From Reyranella soli (lineage in GTDB: Bacteria; Pseudomonadota; Alphaproteobacteria; Reyranellales; Reyranellaceae): a DNA stretch of 32,826 nt. Of the stretch, positions 7,794 through 15,243 are shown piece after piece. The notes under the pieces were generated by a model. It worked only from the letters and a program-made list of their open reading frames with translations. It was not told the origin of the DNA and ran no database searches. Numbering within the stretch: the first letter of the stretch is position 1; each line of letters begins with the position of its first letter. The stretch is taken from contig NZ_BKAJ01000149.1 in the NCBI RefSeq assembly GCF_007992495.1, positions 1 through 32,826 on the forward strand. Reading direction: 5' to 3'. A program made the translations under genes and the position numbers.

Positions 7794-8636
7794 TCAGTTC
7801 GGCTGGAACGAGACGGTCGACGGGATCTCCAGGCCTTCGCGCGCCAAGGCCGCCTTCATGCGCGCCTCGTTATGGCCGAGCAGGATGTTCCACTCCGCCC
7901 AGCGGTTCAGGAACTTCTGCCAGCGGGCATCGTCTTCCAGGCGCAGACCGATGTAGCCCGGCAGGGCCACGCGCGGCGTGGGATTGACGAAGTCGCCCAG
8001 GCCCGGGTTCTTGGCCTTGGCGACCATCGAGTTCAGCACCGTCGTTGTGAATGCGTCGGCCCGGCCCGACGACACGGCGAGCGCGATCTCGGCTGCCGTC
8101 TTGAATTCGACGCGAGTCGCCTTGGGCGCCATCTTGCGCAGCAGCAGTTCGTCGGACGTGCCGGTCATCACAGCGACCTTTACGCCCTCCTTGTTGTAGT
8201 CGGCCCAGACCTTGCCGTTGAACTTCGGGTTGTTCACCGTCACCCATTCGATCCAGTAGATCGGCCCGGCGAAGTCAATGGCGGTGGCGCGCAAGGGCGT
8301 CGCCTGTAGGGCGAAGTTCATGTCGACCTTGCCCGACTGGAGCGACAGTACCGACTCGGCGAAACCGCCGACCTCGACGGGCACGAACTTGACCTTGAGC
8401 TCGTTGGCGATGTCCTTGCCCATGTCGACCATGGCGCCGACCCATTCGCCGCTCGCCTTGTCGCGCATGAAATAGGGCGAATACTCGAAGATGCCCATGC
8501 GCACCTGGCCGGTGCGCTTGATCAGGTCCCAGGTCGATTCGTTCTTGGTCTGCGCTCGCGCCGGAACCGTCGCAGCGACGGTGACGGCAGCAGCAATGAC
8601 AGTCGCGGAAGCGACATCACGACGGCGGATCCCCAT
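7794..8636 (-). CDS. amino acid ABC transporter substrate-binding protein
   Basis: A 280-residue periplasmic binding protein of the SBP_bac_3 family. Residues 1-28 are an export signal beginning MGIRRRD, possibly Tat-like, cut after ARA. Family hallmarks include GQVRMGIFEYSPYFMRDKASGEWVG near the start, LQSGKVDMNFALQATPLRATAIDFAGP in the first lobe, and VAVMTGTSDE with AVSSGRADAFTTT in the second. ATG at 8636 has GAGGAGAAGG upstream. It is the first gene of the five-gene minus-strand operon and has a good promoter candidate at 8720-8749. The ligand is likely an amino acid or related zwitterion, and the DadA-like neighbour favours a D-amino acid or opine (inference). Confidence 0.92.
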   Translation of the reverse strand: MGIRRRDVASATVIAAAVTVAATVPARAQTKNESTWDLIKRTGQVRMGIFEYSPYFMRDKASGEWVGAMVDMGKDIANELKVKFVPVEVGGFAESVLSLQSGKVDMNFALQATPLRATAIDFAGPIYWIEWVTVNNPKFNGKVWADYNKEGVKVAVMTGTSDELLLRKMAPKATRVEFKTAAEIALAVSSGRADAFTTTVLNSMVAKAKNPGLGDFVNPTPRVALPGYIGLRLEDDARWQKFLNRWAEWNILLGHNEARMKAALAREGLEIPSTVSFQPN

Positions 8637-8719
8637 TTCCCTTCTCCTCTCAGCCGTTGTTCATCTTGATTGGACCGATCTCCGCCGGTTCTGACACTCG
8701 AGGAGGCAACACGCGACCG

Positions 8720-8749
8720 ACTCTAGGTGTCGCGCTTCGCACCCGTCAA
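8720..8749 (-). promoter_or_regulatory. candidate promoter of the amino acid uptake operon
   Basis: On the minus strand TTGACG (8749-8744) is followed after 18 bases by TAGAGT (8725-8720). This fits the housekeeping promoter pattern of alphaproteobacteria and would give an untranslated leader of about 75 bases before the ATG at 8636. It was found by eye, with no score computed. Confidence 0.45.
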
Positions 8750-8781
8750 GAACGCACGCAAATTGCGAGCCAAGTTTCATG

Positions 8782-8879
8782 GCGTCCTGAGCGCAGCGAA
8801 GGACCTCATCGCCGCTCGCAATCGGCATGAGATCCTTTCCTTCGGCTTCGCTCAGGACAGGCGCTACGCTCAGGATGAC
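8782..8879. repeat. palindromic intergenic repeat, family A, copy 1
   Basis: An imperfect inverted repeat. The left arm (8782-8813) reads GCGTCCTGAGCGCAGCGAAG and continues GACCTCATCGCC. The right arm (8824-8879) is its approximate complement but carries an extra internal GCTCAGGA block, so it looks partly duplicated. It matches the element at 15148-15222. It lies between the end of the enolase gene and the promoter of the uptake operon. This motif is the kind that yields false peptides such as SAAKDL and RFAQDD when translated. Confidence 0.85.
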
Positions 8880-8903
8880 AATCAGCCGTTGCGTCGCCGT
8901 GAG

Positions 8904-10028
8904 TCACTTCAACGTCTCGACGGCATAGTGCTTCACGCGATCCTCGTCGATCTTGATGCCGAGGCCCGGCGTGCGCGGCACGATCACGCGTCCGTTCTGG
9001 ATGGGGAACGGCTCGGCCAGCAGGTCACGCTCGAGGAAGTACTTGGCCTGATAGAACTCGCAGCCCAGCGAGATGTTGGGCGTGGCCGCGATCACGTGCG
9101 TGCCCGCGAGGTGGGCAATGCCGGTCTCGAACATGTCGCCGCCGTAACAGGCGATGCCGGCGGCCTCGCAGATCGCCGCCACCTTGCGGCCGGCCAGCAT
9201 GCCGCCGTGCTTCATGATCTTGATGCTCACGAGGTCGGCCATGCTCTGCGATGCGACGAGCAGCGCGTCAGTCGCTGTGAACACGCTCTCGTCGGCCAGC
9301 ACCGGCGTGTCGAGCGCGCGCGTGATCTCGGCCAGGGCGGCGCGATGATGGCCCGGCACCGGCTGCTCGATGAAGGTGGGCTTGAAGGCCTCGACGTCGC
9401 GCAGCTGGCGGATGGCGTCGTGGGTCACCATGCCCTGATTGTAGTCGATGCGCAGGTCGGCATCGGACGGCAGCTCCTTGCGGAAGCGCTCCATGCGCTT
9501 GAGGTCGGCGGCGTGACCCGCGAATCCCGTCTTCATCTTGAACAGCCGCAGGCCTTCGCCGTAGAGCCGCTTCACCATCTCCATGTCGCGGTCGAAGTCA
9601 GGATCGGCGACGGAGAAGGACAAGGGGATGTCGTCGCGGCAGCGGCCGCCCAGAAGCTCGGCGACCGGCAGGCTGGAAGCCTGGCCGACGATGTCGAACA
9701 GCGCCATCTCCATCGCCGCCTTCGCCTCGGGATGGCCGACGACGGCATGGTCGGCATCCTGCATCAGCTGCTCGATGCGGAACGGATCGGCGCCGATCAG
9801 CACGGGCCGCAGATAGACATTGAGCGCGGCGGCATTGGCCTCGATGGTGCCGGTGAACACCGCCCACGGCGCTGCGTCGCCCCAGCCGGTGATGCCGGCA
9901 TCCGTTTCGAGCTTCAGAATGGCGTTCTTCACCGAACCTGCGACGTCGCCCGAGCCGTGGCGGCGCATCAGGCGCACCGGAATGTCGGTGATATAGACCG
10001 TCGCCGCCGTGATCTTGATCTGCTTCAC
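8904..10028 (-). CDS. enolase superfamily enzyme, muconate-lactonizing subgroup
   Basis: A 374-residue cytoplasmic enzyme of the mandelate racemase/muconate lactonizing family. Catalytic residues of the MLE subgroup are all present: Lys164 and Lys166 in FKMKTG, metal ligands Asp195 (RIDYN), Glu221 (FIEQP) and Asp246 (LADES), and Lys270 in VSIKIMKHGG. Such enzymes remove a proton next to a carboxylate and then dehydrate, racemise or cycloisomerise. The C-terminal CYGGDMFETGIAHLAG and ISLGCEFY segments recall proline-derivative dehydratases/epimerases of this subgroup, but I am not certain. It starts with GTG at 10028, preceded by GGGGGA. It is divergent from an HpcH/HpaI aldolase and upstream of the amino acid uptake operon, so it may feed either pathway. 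Confidence 0.9.
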   Translation of the reverse strand: MKQIKITAATVYITDIPVRLMRRHGSGDVAGSVKNAILKLETDAGITGWGDAAPWAVFTGTIEANAAALNVYLRPVLIGADPFRIEQLMQDADHAVVGHPEAKAAMEMALFDIVGQASSLPVAELLGGRCRDDIPLSFSVADPDFDRDMEMVKRLYGEGLRLFKMKTGFAGHAADLKRMERFRKELPSDADLRIDYNQGMVTHDAIRQLRDVEAFKPTFIEQPVPGHHRAALAEITRALDTPVLADESVFTATDALLVASQSMADLVSIKIMKHGGMLAGRKVAAICEAAGIACYGGDMFETGIAHLAGTHVIAATPNISLGCEFYQAKYFLERDLLAEPFPIQNGRVIVPRTPGLGIKIDEDRVKHYAVETLK

Positions 10029-10047
10029 GAATCCCCCGCTTCCAATT

Positions 10048-10106
10048 TCCCGTCGTGACGGGATGTGCGATAGCCCAACCCCGCTTCCCGAGGCCCAGTC
10101 TATCGC
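10048..10106. promoter_or_regulatory. inverted repeats in the divergent enolase/aldolase control region
   Basis: The 115-base gap between the two divergent genes holds a perfect palindrome TCCCGTC-GT-GACGGGA (10048-10063). It also holds a second inverted pair, GCGATAG at 10067-10073 and CTATCGC at 10100-10106. Their centres are 33 bases apart, about three helical turns. These are plausible operator half-sites for a shared regulator; no regulator gene is adjacent. Function is inferred only from position and symmetry. Confidence 0.35.
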
Positions 10107-10143
10107 GCACTATGCGTGCCAACCACAACGGGGAACAAACATC

Positions 10144-11040
10144 ATGCGCCGCAATCTGCTCCGTGAACGCCTGAATGCCGGCAAGCCGACCGTCGGCACA
10201 CATATCCTGTCGGCCTGGCCGACGCTGGTGGAGCTGATCGGCCATTCCAAGTTGTACGACTATGTCGAGTTCACCGCCGAGTACGCGCCCTTCACCATGC
10301 ACGACCTCGACAATCTCGGCCGTTCGTTCGAGCTCATGAACATGGCGGGCATGATCAAGATCGAGCAGACGCAGTACACCCACCAGGCGATGCGCGCGAT
10401 CGGCGCGGGCTTCCAGAGCGTGTTGTTTGCCGACATCCGCTCGGTCGAGGACGCCAAGCTCGCCGTCGATGCGGTGCGCGCCGAGACGACGATGGTGCGC
10501 GGCGCGCGCGGCCGCGGGCGGCTCGGTGTCGGCATGCGCCGCGACGTCGGCACGGTGCGCCAGGGCGGCACACCCGCCTATGTCGACGCCCTGAACGAGG
10601 TCGTGATCGCCATCATGGTCGAGAAGAAGTCGTGCGTTGACGATCTCGACGCCATCCTCTCGGTGCCGGGCATCGACATGGTGCAGTTCGGCGCGTCGGA
10701 CTTCTCCATGAGCATCGGCAAGACCGGCCAGTACGGCGATTCCGAGGTGCTGGCCGCCGAGACCAAGACCATCCAGACCGCGCTGAAGAAGGGCCTGCAT
10801 CCGCGCGTCGAGCTGCGCGATCCCAGCCAGGCCGCGCGCTATCTCGAGATGGGCGTAAAGCATTTCTGCATCGGCTGGGACGTGCGCATCCTGGCCGACT
10901 GGTGGGATACCAAGGGGGCGGAGATGCGCAAGCTGCTGCGCACCAAGCCGAAGAAGGTGGCGGCGAAGCCGGCGCCGGCACCAGTACGCGCGAAGGGTAA
11001 GGCCAACGGCCGGACAGCGGCGCGCGGCAACTACGCCTGA
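10144..11040 (+). CDS. HpcH/HpaI family aldolase
   Basis: A 298-residue metal-dependent class II aldolase of the HpcH/HpaI/citrate lyase fold. These enzymes split 2-keto-3-deoxy acids or 3-hydroxyacyl compounds into pyruvate (or a relative) and an aldehyde. The family layout is visible: KPTVGTHILSAWPTLVELIG at the start, YDYVEFTAEYAPF for the first barrel strands, IMVEKKSCVDDLDAILSVPGIDMVQFGASDFS near the metal and substrate site, and HFCIGWDVRIL near the end. ATG at 10144 is chosen by homology; only a weak GGGGAAC site precedes it. The last 30 residues form an Ala/Lys/Pro-rich basic tail (KPKKVAAKPAPAPVRAKGKA) not expected for the fold. It is divergent from the enolase gene, a pairing that suggests dehydration followed by aldol cleavage. 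Confidence 0.88.
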   Translation: MRRNLLRERLNAGKPTVGTHILSAWPTLVELIGHSKLYDYVEFTAEYAPFTMHDLDNLGRSFELMNMAGMIKIEQTQYTHQAMRAIGAGFQSVLFADIRSVEDAKLAVDAVRAETTMVRGARGRGRLGVGMRRDVGTVRQGGTPAYVDALNEVVIAIMVEKKSCVDDLDAILSVPGIDMVQFGASDFSMSIGKTGQYGDSEVLAAETKTIQTALKKGLHPRVELRDPSQAARYLEMGVKHFCIGWDVRILADWWDTKGAEMRKLLRTKPKKVAAKPAPAPVRAKGKANGRTAARGNYA

Positions 11041-11178
11041 CGCACAACAGCAGTAGATAACGGCCGTCCTATCCGGCAATGCGGTCATCGTTGAACGCAT
11101 GCCGGCCGGGCCCACATTCCTGCCACCGGTCACGCCGCGCCGTCCTGCGCTGCCCGCCGGCCTAGAAGTGTTGGACCA

Positions 11179-13302
11179 ATGGATACGCAGACTGCCGCCA
11201 ACGAACTGACCGGGCCATCGCCCCCTGTCGCGTCGCGAAGGCCCTCTCGGCGGACCCTGCATGGCATGACTGTGGTTGACGACTACGCCTGGCTGAAGGA
11301 CGCCAAGTGGCAGGACGTGTTGCGCAACCCGGCCCTGCTCGATCCCGACATTCGGGCCTACCTCGAGGCCGAGAACCGCTACACCGAGACGTTCCTCGGG
11401 CCATTGAAGACACTGCAGACGACACTGGTCGCCGAGATGCGCGGCCGCATCAAGGAAGACGATTCGAGCGTGCCGCAGCCCGACGGGCCGTTCGCCTATT
11501 TGTGGAAGTTCCGCGAAGGCGGCCAGCACGAAGCGATCGGACGCATGCCGCGCGACGGCGGCGAGGTCCAGGTCCTGCTCGACGGCGACGCCATGGCCAA
11601 GGGCCTGCCCTACTTCGATTTCGGCGGCACGCGCCATTCGCTGGACCATCGACTCGAAGCGTGGAGCGCCGACGTCCGCGGCTCGGAGTTCTTCACCATC
11701 CGCGTACGCGACTGGCAGACCGGCGCCGACCTGCCCGACGTCATCGAGCAGACGAGCGGCAGCGTCGTGTGGGGTCTCGATTCGACGTTTTTCTACTACG
11801 TCCGGCAGGACGACAATCACCGGCCGTTGCACATCTATCGCCATCGCCTGGGCACGCCGCAGAGCGCGGACGTGCTGGTCTATGCCGAGCCCGACAACGG
11901 CTGGTTCGTGCGCGCCGAAGAAAGCGCCTCGGGCCGCTTCTGCATCGTCGCCACCGGCAACCAGGAGACCTCCGAGCGCTGGCTGATCGACCTCGCCGAC
12001 GCCGATGCGACGCCGCGGCTGGTGGCCGCGCGCGAGACCGGCGTGCGCTACAGCGTCCACGACCGCGGCGACCAGCTCTTCATCCACACCAACCAGGGCG
12101 GCGCCATCGACTTTCGCATCGCCGTCGCGCCGCTGGCCACGCCCGACCGCGCCAACTGGCGCGAGCTGATCCCGCATCGGCCCGGCATCTACATCATCAG
12201 CGTGGCGCTCTATGCCGGTTACCTCGTTCGGGTGGAGCGCGAGAATGCACTGCCGTCGATCGTGATCCGCGACCTCGCCGACGGCAGCGAGCACGTCATC
12301 TCCTTCGAGGAGACGGCCTACTCGCTCGATGTCATCGAAGGCTTCGAGTACGACACCACGCGACTCCGCTTCTCCTACTCGTCGATGACGACGCCGACCG
12401 AGATCTACGACTACGACATGGCGACCCGCCAGCGGATCCTGCGCAAGCGCCAGGAGATCCCGTCGGGCCACGATCCGGCCAACTACGTCACGACACGCAT
12501 CATGGCGCAGGCCGACGACGGCGCGCTGGTGCCGGTGTCGATCCTGCACCGCCGCGACCTTGTACGCGACGGCAGCGCGCCCTTGCTGCTCTACGGCTAC
12601 GGCTCCTACGGCATGGCGATGCCGGCCTCGTTCTCGGCCAACCGCCTGTCGCTGGTCGATCGCGGCTTCGTCTATGCCATCGCCCACATCCGCGGCGGAT
12701 CGGACAAGGGCTGGGGCTGGTATCTCAACGGCAAGCGCGAGAAGAAGACCAATACCTTCGACGACTTCGCCGCGGCGGCCCGCGCGCTCATCGCCGAGCG
12801 CTACACGTCGGCCAGGCGCATCGTCGGCCACGGCGGCAGCGCCGGCGGCATGCTGATGGGCGCGGTCGCCAACCGGGCAGGCGAGCTCTTCGCCGGCATC
12901 GTCTCGGAGGTTCCCTTCGTCGACGTGCTGAACACCATGCTCGACGACACCCTACCGCTGACGCCGCCGGAATGGCCCGAATGGGGCAACCCCATCACCG
13001 ACGAGGCGGCCTTCCGCTACATCCTCTCCTACTCGCCCTACGACAACGTGGCGGCCAGGCACTATCCCGCGATCCTGGCGATGGCCGGACTGACCGATCC
13101 CCGCGTCACCTACTGGGAGCCGGCCAAATGGATCGCACGGCTGCGTGCCACCATGACAGGCGGCGGCCCCGTGCTGCTGCGCACCAACATGGGCGCCGGC
13201 CACGGCGGCGCCGCCGGCCGTTTCGATCGACTGGAAGAGGTGGCGATCGCCTATGCCTTCGCGCTGCAGGTCGTGGGACTGGCGCACGCTCACACCACGT
13301 AG
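11179..13302 (+). CDS. ptrB: S9 family prolyl oligopeptidase, oligopeptidase B type
   Basis: A 707-residue serine peptidase that cleaves short peptides, typically after Arg or Lys. The N-terminal part (about 30-420) is the seven-bladed propeller that admits only small peptides. The C-terminal alpha/beta hydrolase domain has Ser554 in GGSAGG, Asp640 in AGLTDPRVTYWEP and His675 in GAGHGGAAGRF. Spacing between the three residues matches oligopeptidase B. No signal peptide is present, so it is cytoplasmic or released by other means. The start ATG at 11179 has no strong ribosome binding site. The glycosylase gene begins six bases after its stop and is probably co-transcribed. Confidence 0.92.
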   Translation: MDTQTAANELTGPSPPVASRRPSRRTLHGMTVVDDYAWLKDAKWQDVLRNPALLDPDIRAYLEAENRYTETFLGPLKTLQTTLVAEMRGRIKEDDSSVPQPDGPFAYLWKFREGGQHEAIGRMPRDGGEVQVLLDGDAMAKGLPYFDFGGTRHSLDHRLEAWSADVRGSEFFTIRVRDWQTGADLPDVIEQTSGSVVWGLDSTFFYYVRQDDNHRPLHIYRHRLGTPQSADVLVYAEPDNGWFVRAEESASGRFCIVATGNQETSERWLIDLADADATPRLVAARETGVRYSVHDRGDQLFIHTNQGGAIDFRIAVAPLATPDRANWRELIPHRPGIYIISVALYAGYLVRVERENALPSIVIRDLADGSEHVISFEETAYSLDVIEGFEYDTTRLRFSYSSMTTPTEIYDYDMATRQRILRKRQEIPSGHDPANYVTTRIMAQADDGALVPVSILHRRDLVRDGSAPLLLYGYGSYGMAMPASFSANRLSLVDRGFVYAIAHIRGGSDKGWGWYLNGKREKKTNTFDDFAAAARALIAERYTSARRIVGHGGSAGGMLMGAVANRAGELFAGIVSEVPFVDVLNTMLDDTLPLTPPEWPEWGNPITDEAAFRYILSYSPYDNVAARHYPAILAMAGLTDPRVTYWEPAKWIARLRATMTGGGPVLLRTNMGAGHGGAAGRFDRLEEVAIAYAFALQVVGLAHAHTT

Positions 13303-13308
13303 CGTTTA

Positions 13309-13929
13309 GTGTCTGCAGGATTGGACATACGTCCGCTGTCGCGGTCCGAGCTGCCTGTGCCGGCCGCCGGCCTGGCGCGCTGGTTGATCGGCAAGACGCT
13401 GGTGCGCGAGCACAGGCGCGGGCGCATGAGCGGACGCATTGTCGAAACTGAGGCCTATGTCGTGGGCGATGCCAGCGGCCATGCCTACATCGGCAAGACC
13501 AACCGCAATGCCTCGCTGTTCCTCGAACGCGGCCACGCCTACGTCTATTTCGTCTACGGCTGCTGGTACTCCTTGAATGTCAGCGCCGGCCGCGCCGGCA
13601 TCGGCACCGGCGTCCTGTTGCGGGCACTGGAGCCGCTCGAAGGCATCGCCCTCATGTCCCGCCACCGCCTCGGCGTACGCGAGCAGGATCTGGCACGCGG
13701 CCCCGGCAATCTTGCCACGGCCTTGAATATCACCCGCGCACTCGACGGCCATGATCTTTGCGCCGGCGGCCCGCTTTGGCTGGGCGATGCCGTCAGGCCA
13801 CGCGGCCGCCTGGGCAGCAGCACACGCATCGGCATCAGCCGTGAAACACATCGCGTGCTGCGCTTCTTCGAAGAGGGGAATCGCTCCGTGAGCGGGCCCA
13901 GAAACCCGGCGCGCGTCACGCCCGCGTGA
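13309..13929 (+). CDS. mpg: 3-methyladenine DNA glycosylase, AAG/MPG family
   Basis: A 206-residue base-excision repair enzyme that removes alkylated purines (EC 3.2.2.21). Signature segments are GRIVETEAY (catalytic Glu48, stacking Tyr50), HAYIGKTNRNASLF, GHAYVYFVYGCWYSLNV and GPGNLATALNIT. Length matches the family. It starts with GTG at 13309, six bases after the peptidase stop; a TTG at 13321 is an alternative. Neither has a clear ribosome binding site, so translation is likely coupled to the upstream gene. The link between a peptidase and a DNA repair enzyme is probably positional, not functional. Confidence 0.92.
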   Translation: MSAGLDIRPLSRSELPVPAAGLARWLIGKTLVREHRRGRMSGRIVETEAYVVGDASGHAYIGKTNRNASLFLERGHAYVYFVYGCWYSLNVSAGRAGIGTGVLLRALEPLEGIALMSRHRLGVREQDLARGPGNLATALNITRALDGHDLCAGGPLWLGDAVRPRGRLGSSTRIGISRETHRVLRFFEEGNRSVSGPRNPARVTPA

Positions 13930-13973
13930 CCCGGCCGCGATAGCTCTGGACAGGCATTCAACTGACGGTACAT

Positions 13974-13995
13974 CCTCCCGTCGGCTAATGGGAGG
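13974..13995 (+). promoter_or_regulatory. hairpin covering the dctP ribosome binding site
   Basis: CCTCCC (13974-13979) is perfectly complementary to GGGAGG (13990-13995) across a ten-base loop. GGGAGG is the ribosome binding site of dctP, nine bases before ATG 14005. If transcription starts upstream of 13974, the site could be masked. A weak promoter-like pair TGGACA/TACATC (13947-13974) would instead start transcripts downstream of the left arm. Confidence 0.35.
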
Positions 13996-14004
13996 GAACC
14001 AACA

Positions 14005-15141
14005 ATGACTTATAAAGCCAAAGCTGGGCGTAATACGCGTCGTAAGTTCCTCAAGGGTGCCGCCGTCGCCGGTGCTGTCGTCGCCACTCCTGCCGTCGTG
14101 CACGCGCAGGGGCCGATCAGCATGCGCTGGCAGAGCACCTGGCCTTCGAAGGACATCTTCCACGAGTACGCGTTGGACTTCGCCAAGAAGATCAACGACA
14201 TGACCGGCGGCGATCTCAAGATCGAAGTGCTGCCGGCGGGCGCCGTCGTTCCGGCGTTCGGCCTCCTCGAAGCGGTGTCCAAGGGCACGCTCGACGGCGG
14301 CCACGGCGTGCTGGTCTATCACTACGGCAAGCAGACGGCGCTGGCGCTGTGGGGGTCGGGCCCGGGCTACGCCATGGACGCCAACATGCTGCTGTCCTGG
14401 CACAAGTACGGCGGCGGCAAGGAGCTCTTGGAGAAGCTCTACGCCTCGATCGGCGCCAACGTCGTGTCGTTCCCCTACGGGCCGATGCCGACGCAGCCGC
14501 TCGGCTGGTACAAGAAACCGATCACCAAGGTGGAGGACTTCCAGGGATTGAAGTTCCGCACCGTCGGCATCTCGATCGATGTGTTCCAGGCGATGGGCGC
14601 GGCGGTCAACGCCCTGCCCGGCGGCGAGATCGTGGCGGCCATGGATCGCGGCCTGCTCGACGCGGCCGAGTTCAACAACGCCTCGTCCGACCGCATCCTG
14701 GGCTTCGCCGACGTCTCGAAGGTCTGCATGCTGCAGAGCTATCACCAGAACGCCGAGCAGTTCGAGATCATGTTCAACAAGGACAAGTACAACGCGCTGC
14801 CGGAGAAGATGCGGGCCATCATCGCCAACGGCGTGGAGGCCGCCAGCCAGGACATGTCGTGGAAGGCGATCGACCGCTATTCCAAGGACTATGTCGAGCT
14901 GCAGACCAAGGACAAGGTGCGCTTCTACAAGACGCCTGACGCCGTGCTGAAGCGTCAGCTCGAGGTCTATGACGACGTGGTCGCCAAGAAGTCGGCGGAG
15001 AACGCGCTGTTCAAGGAGATCGCCCAGTCGCAGATCGCCTTCGCCAAGCGCGCCACGCAGTGGGAGCAGGACACGGTGGTCAGCCGCAAGATGGCCTTCG
15101 ACCACTACTTCGGCCCGCAGGCCAAGCCGATCAAGCTCTAG
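14005..15141 (+). CDS. dctP: TRAP transporter substrate-binding protein DctP
   Basis: A 378-residue periplasmic receptor for a TRAP transporter. Residues 1-34 are a Tat signal (RRKFLKG at 12-18, cut after VHA). The mature part shows the DctP fold: DFAKKINDMTGGDLKIEVLPAGAV early, VEDFQGLKFRTVG with the Arg that usually grips the ligand carboxylate, and PGGEIVAAMDRGLLDAAEF in the cleft. The SWK/YSKDY region toward the end is typical of the subgroup that travels with large DctM proteins and is often assigned to mannitol or chloroaromatic acids; that assignment is unreliable. GGGAGG precedes the ATG. It is the first gene of a dctP-dctQ-dctM operon, separated from dctQ by a palindromic repeat. Confidence 0.92.
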   Translation: MTYKAKAGRNTRRKFLKGAAVAGAVVATPAVVHAQGPISMRWQSTWPSKDIFHEYALDFAKKINDMTGGDLKIEVLPAGAVVPAFGLLEAVSKGTLDGGHGVLVYHYGKQTALALWGSGPGYAMDANMLLSWHKYGGGKELLEKLYASIGANVVSFPYGPMPTQPLGWYKKPITKVEDFQGLKFRTVGISIDVFQAMGAAVNALPGGEIVAAMDRGLLDAAEFNNASSDRILGFADVSKVCMLQSYHQNAEQFEIMFNKDKYNALPEKMRAIIANGVEAASQDMSWKAIDRYSKDYVELQTKDKVRFYKTPDAVLKRQLEVYDDVVAKKSAENALFKEIAQSQIAFAKRATQWEQDTVVSRKMAFDHYFGPQAKPIKL

Positions 15142-15147
15142 GTCTTT

Positions 15148-15222
15148 GTCATCTTGAGCGAAGCGAAGGATCTCATGCCCGTGGCAACGGCGATGAGGTC
15201 CTTCGCTTACGCTCAGGACGAC
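15148..15222. repeat. palindromic intergenic repeat, family A, copy 2
   Basis: A 75-base inverted repeat. The left arm 15148-15179 (GTCATCTTGAGCGAAGCGAA then GGATCTCATGCC) pairs with the right arm 15189-15222 (GGCGATGAGGTCCTTCGCTT then ACGCTCAGGACGAC) with few mismatches. It matches the element at 8782-8879. It sits in the dctP-dctQ gap, starting six bases after the dctP stop. There it could form a stable RNA hairpin that protects the dctP message and lowers dctQM expression, as REP elements do in some transport operons; that role is inference. Confidence 0.88.
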
Positions 15223-15243
15223 AGAGTAATTTAAAGCCAGCCC

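Noticed and set aside
8727..10058. A plus-strand open frame antisense to the enolase gene
   Set aside because: Its first 60 residues are translated from repeat family A and the rest is antisense to a gene with complete catalytic motifs.
9598..12831. A 1077-codon open frame on the minus strand across the enolase, aldolase and peptidase genes
   Set aside because: Its translation is His/Arg/Gly/Val-rich without family features and it runs antisense or out of frame to three well-supported genes.
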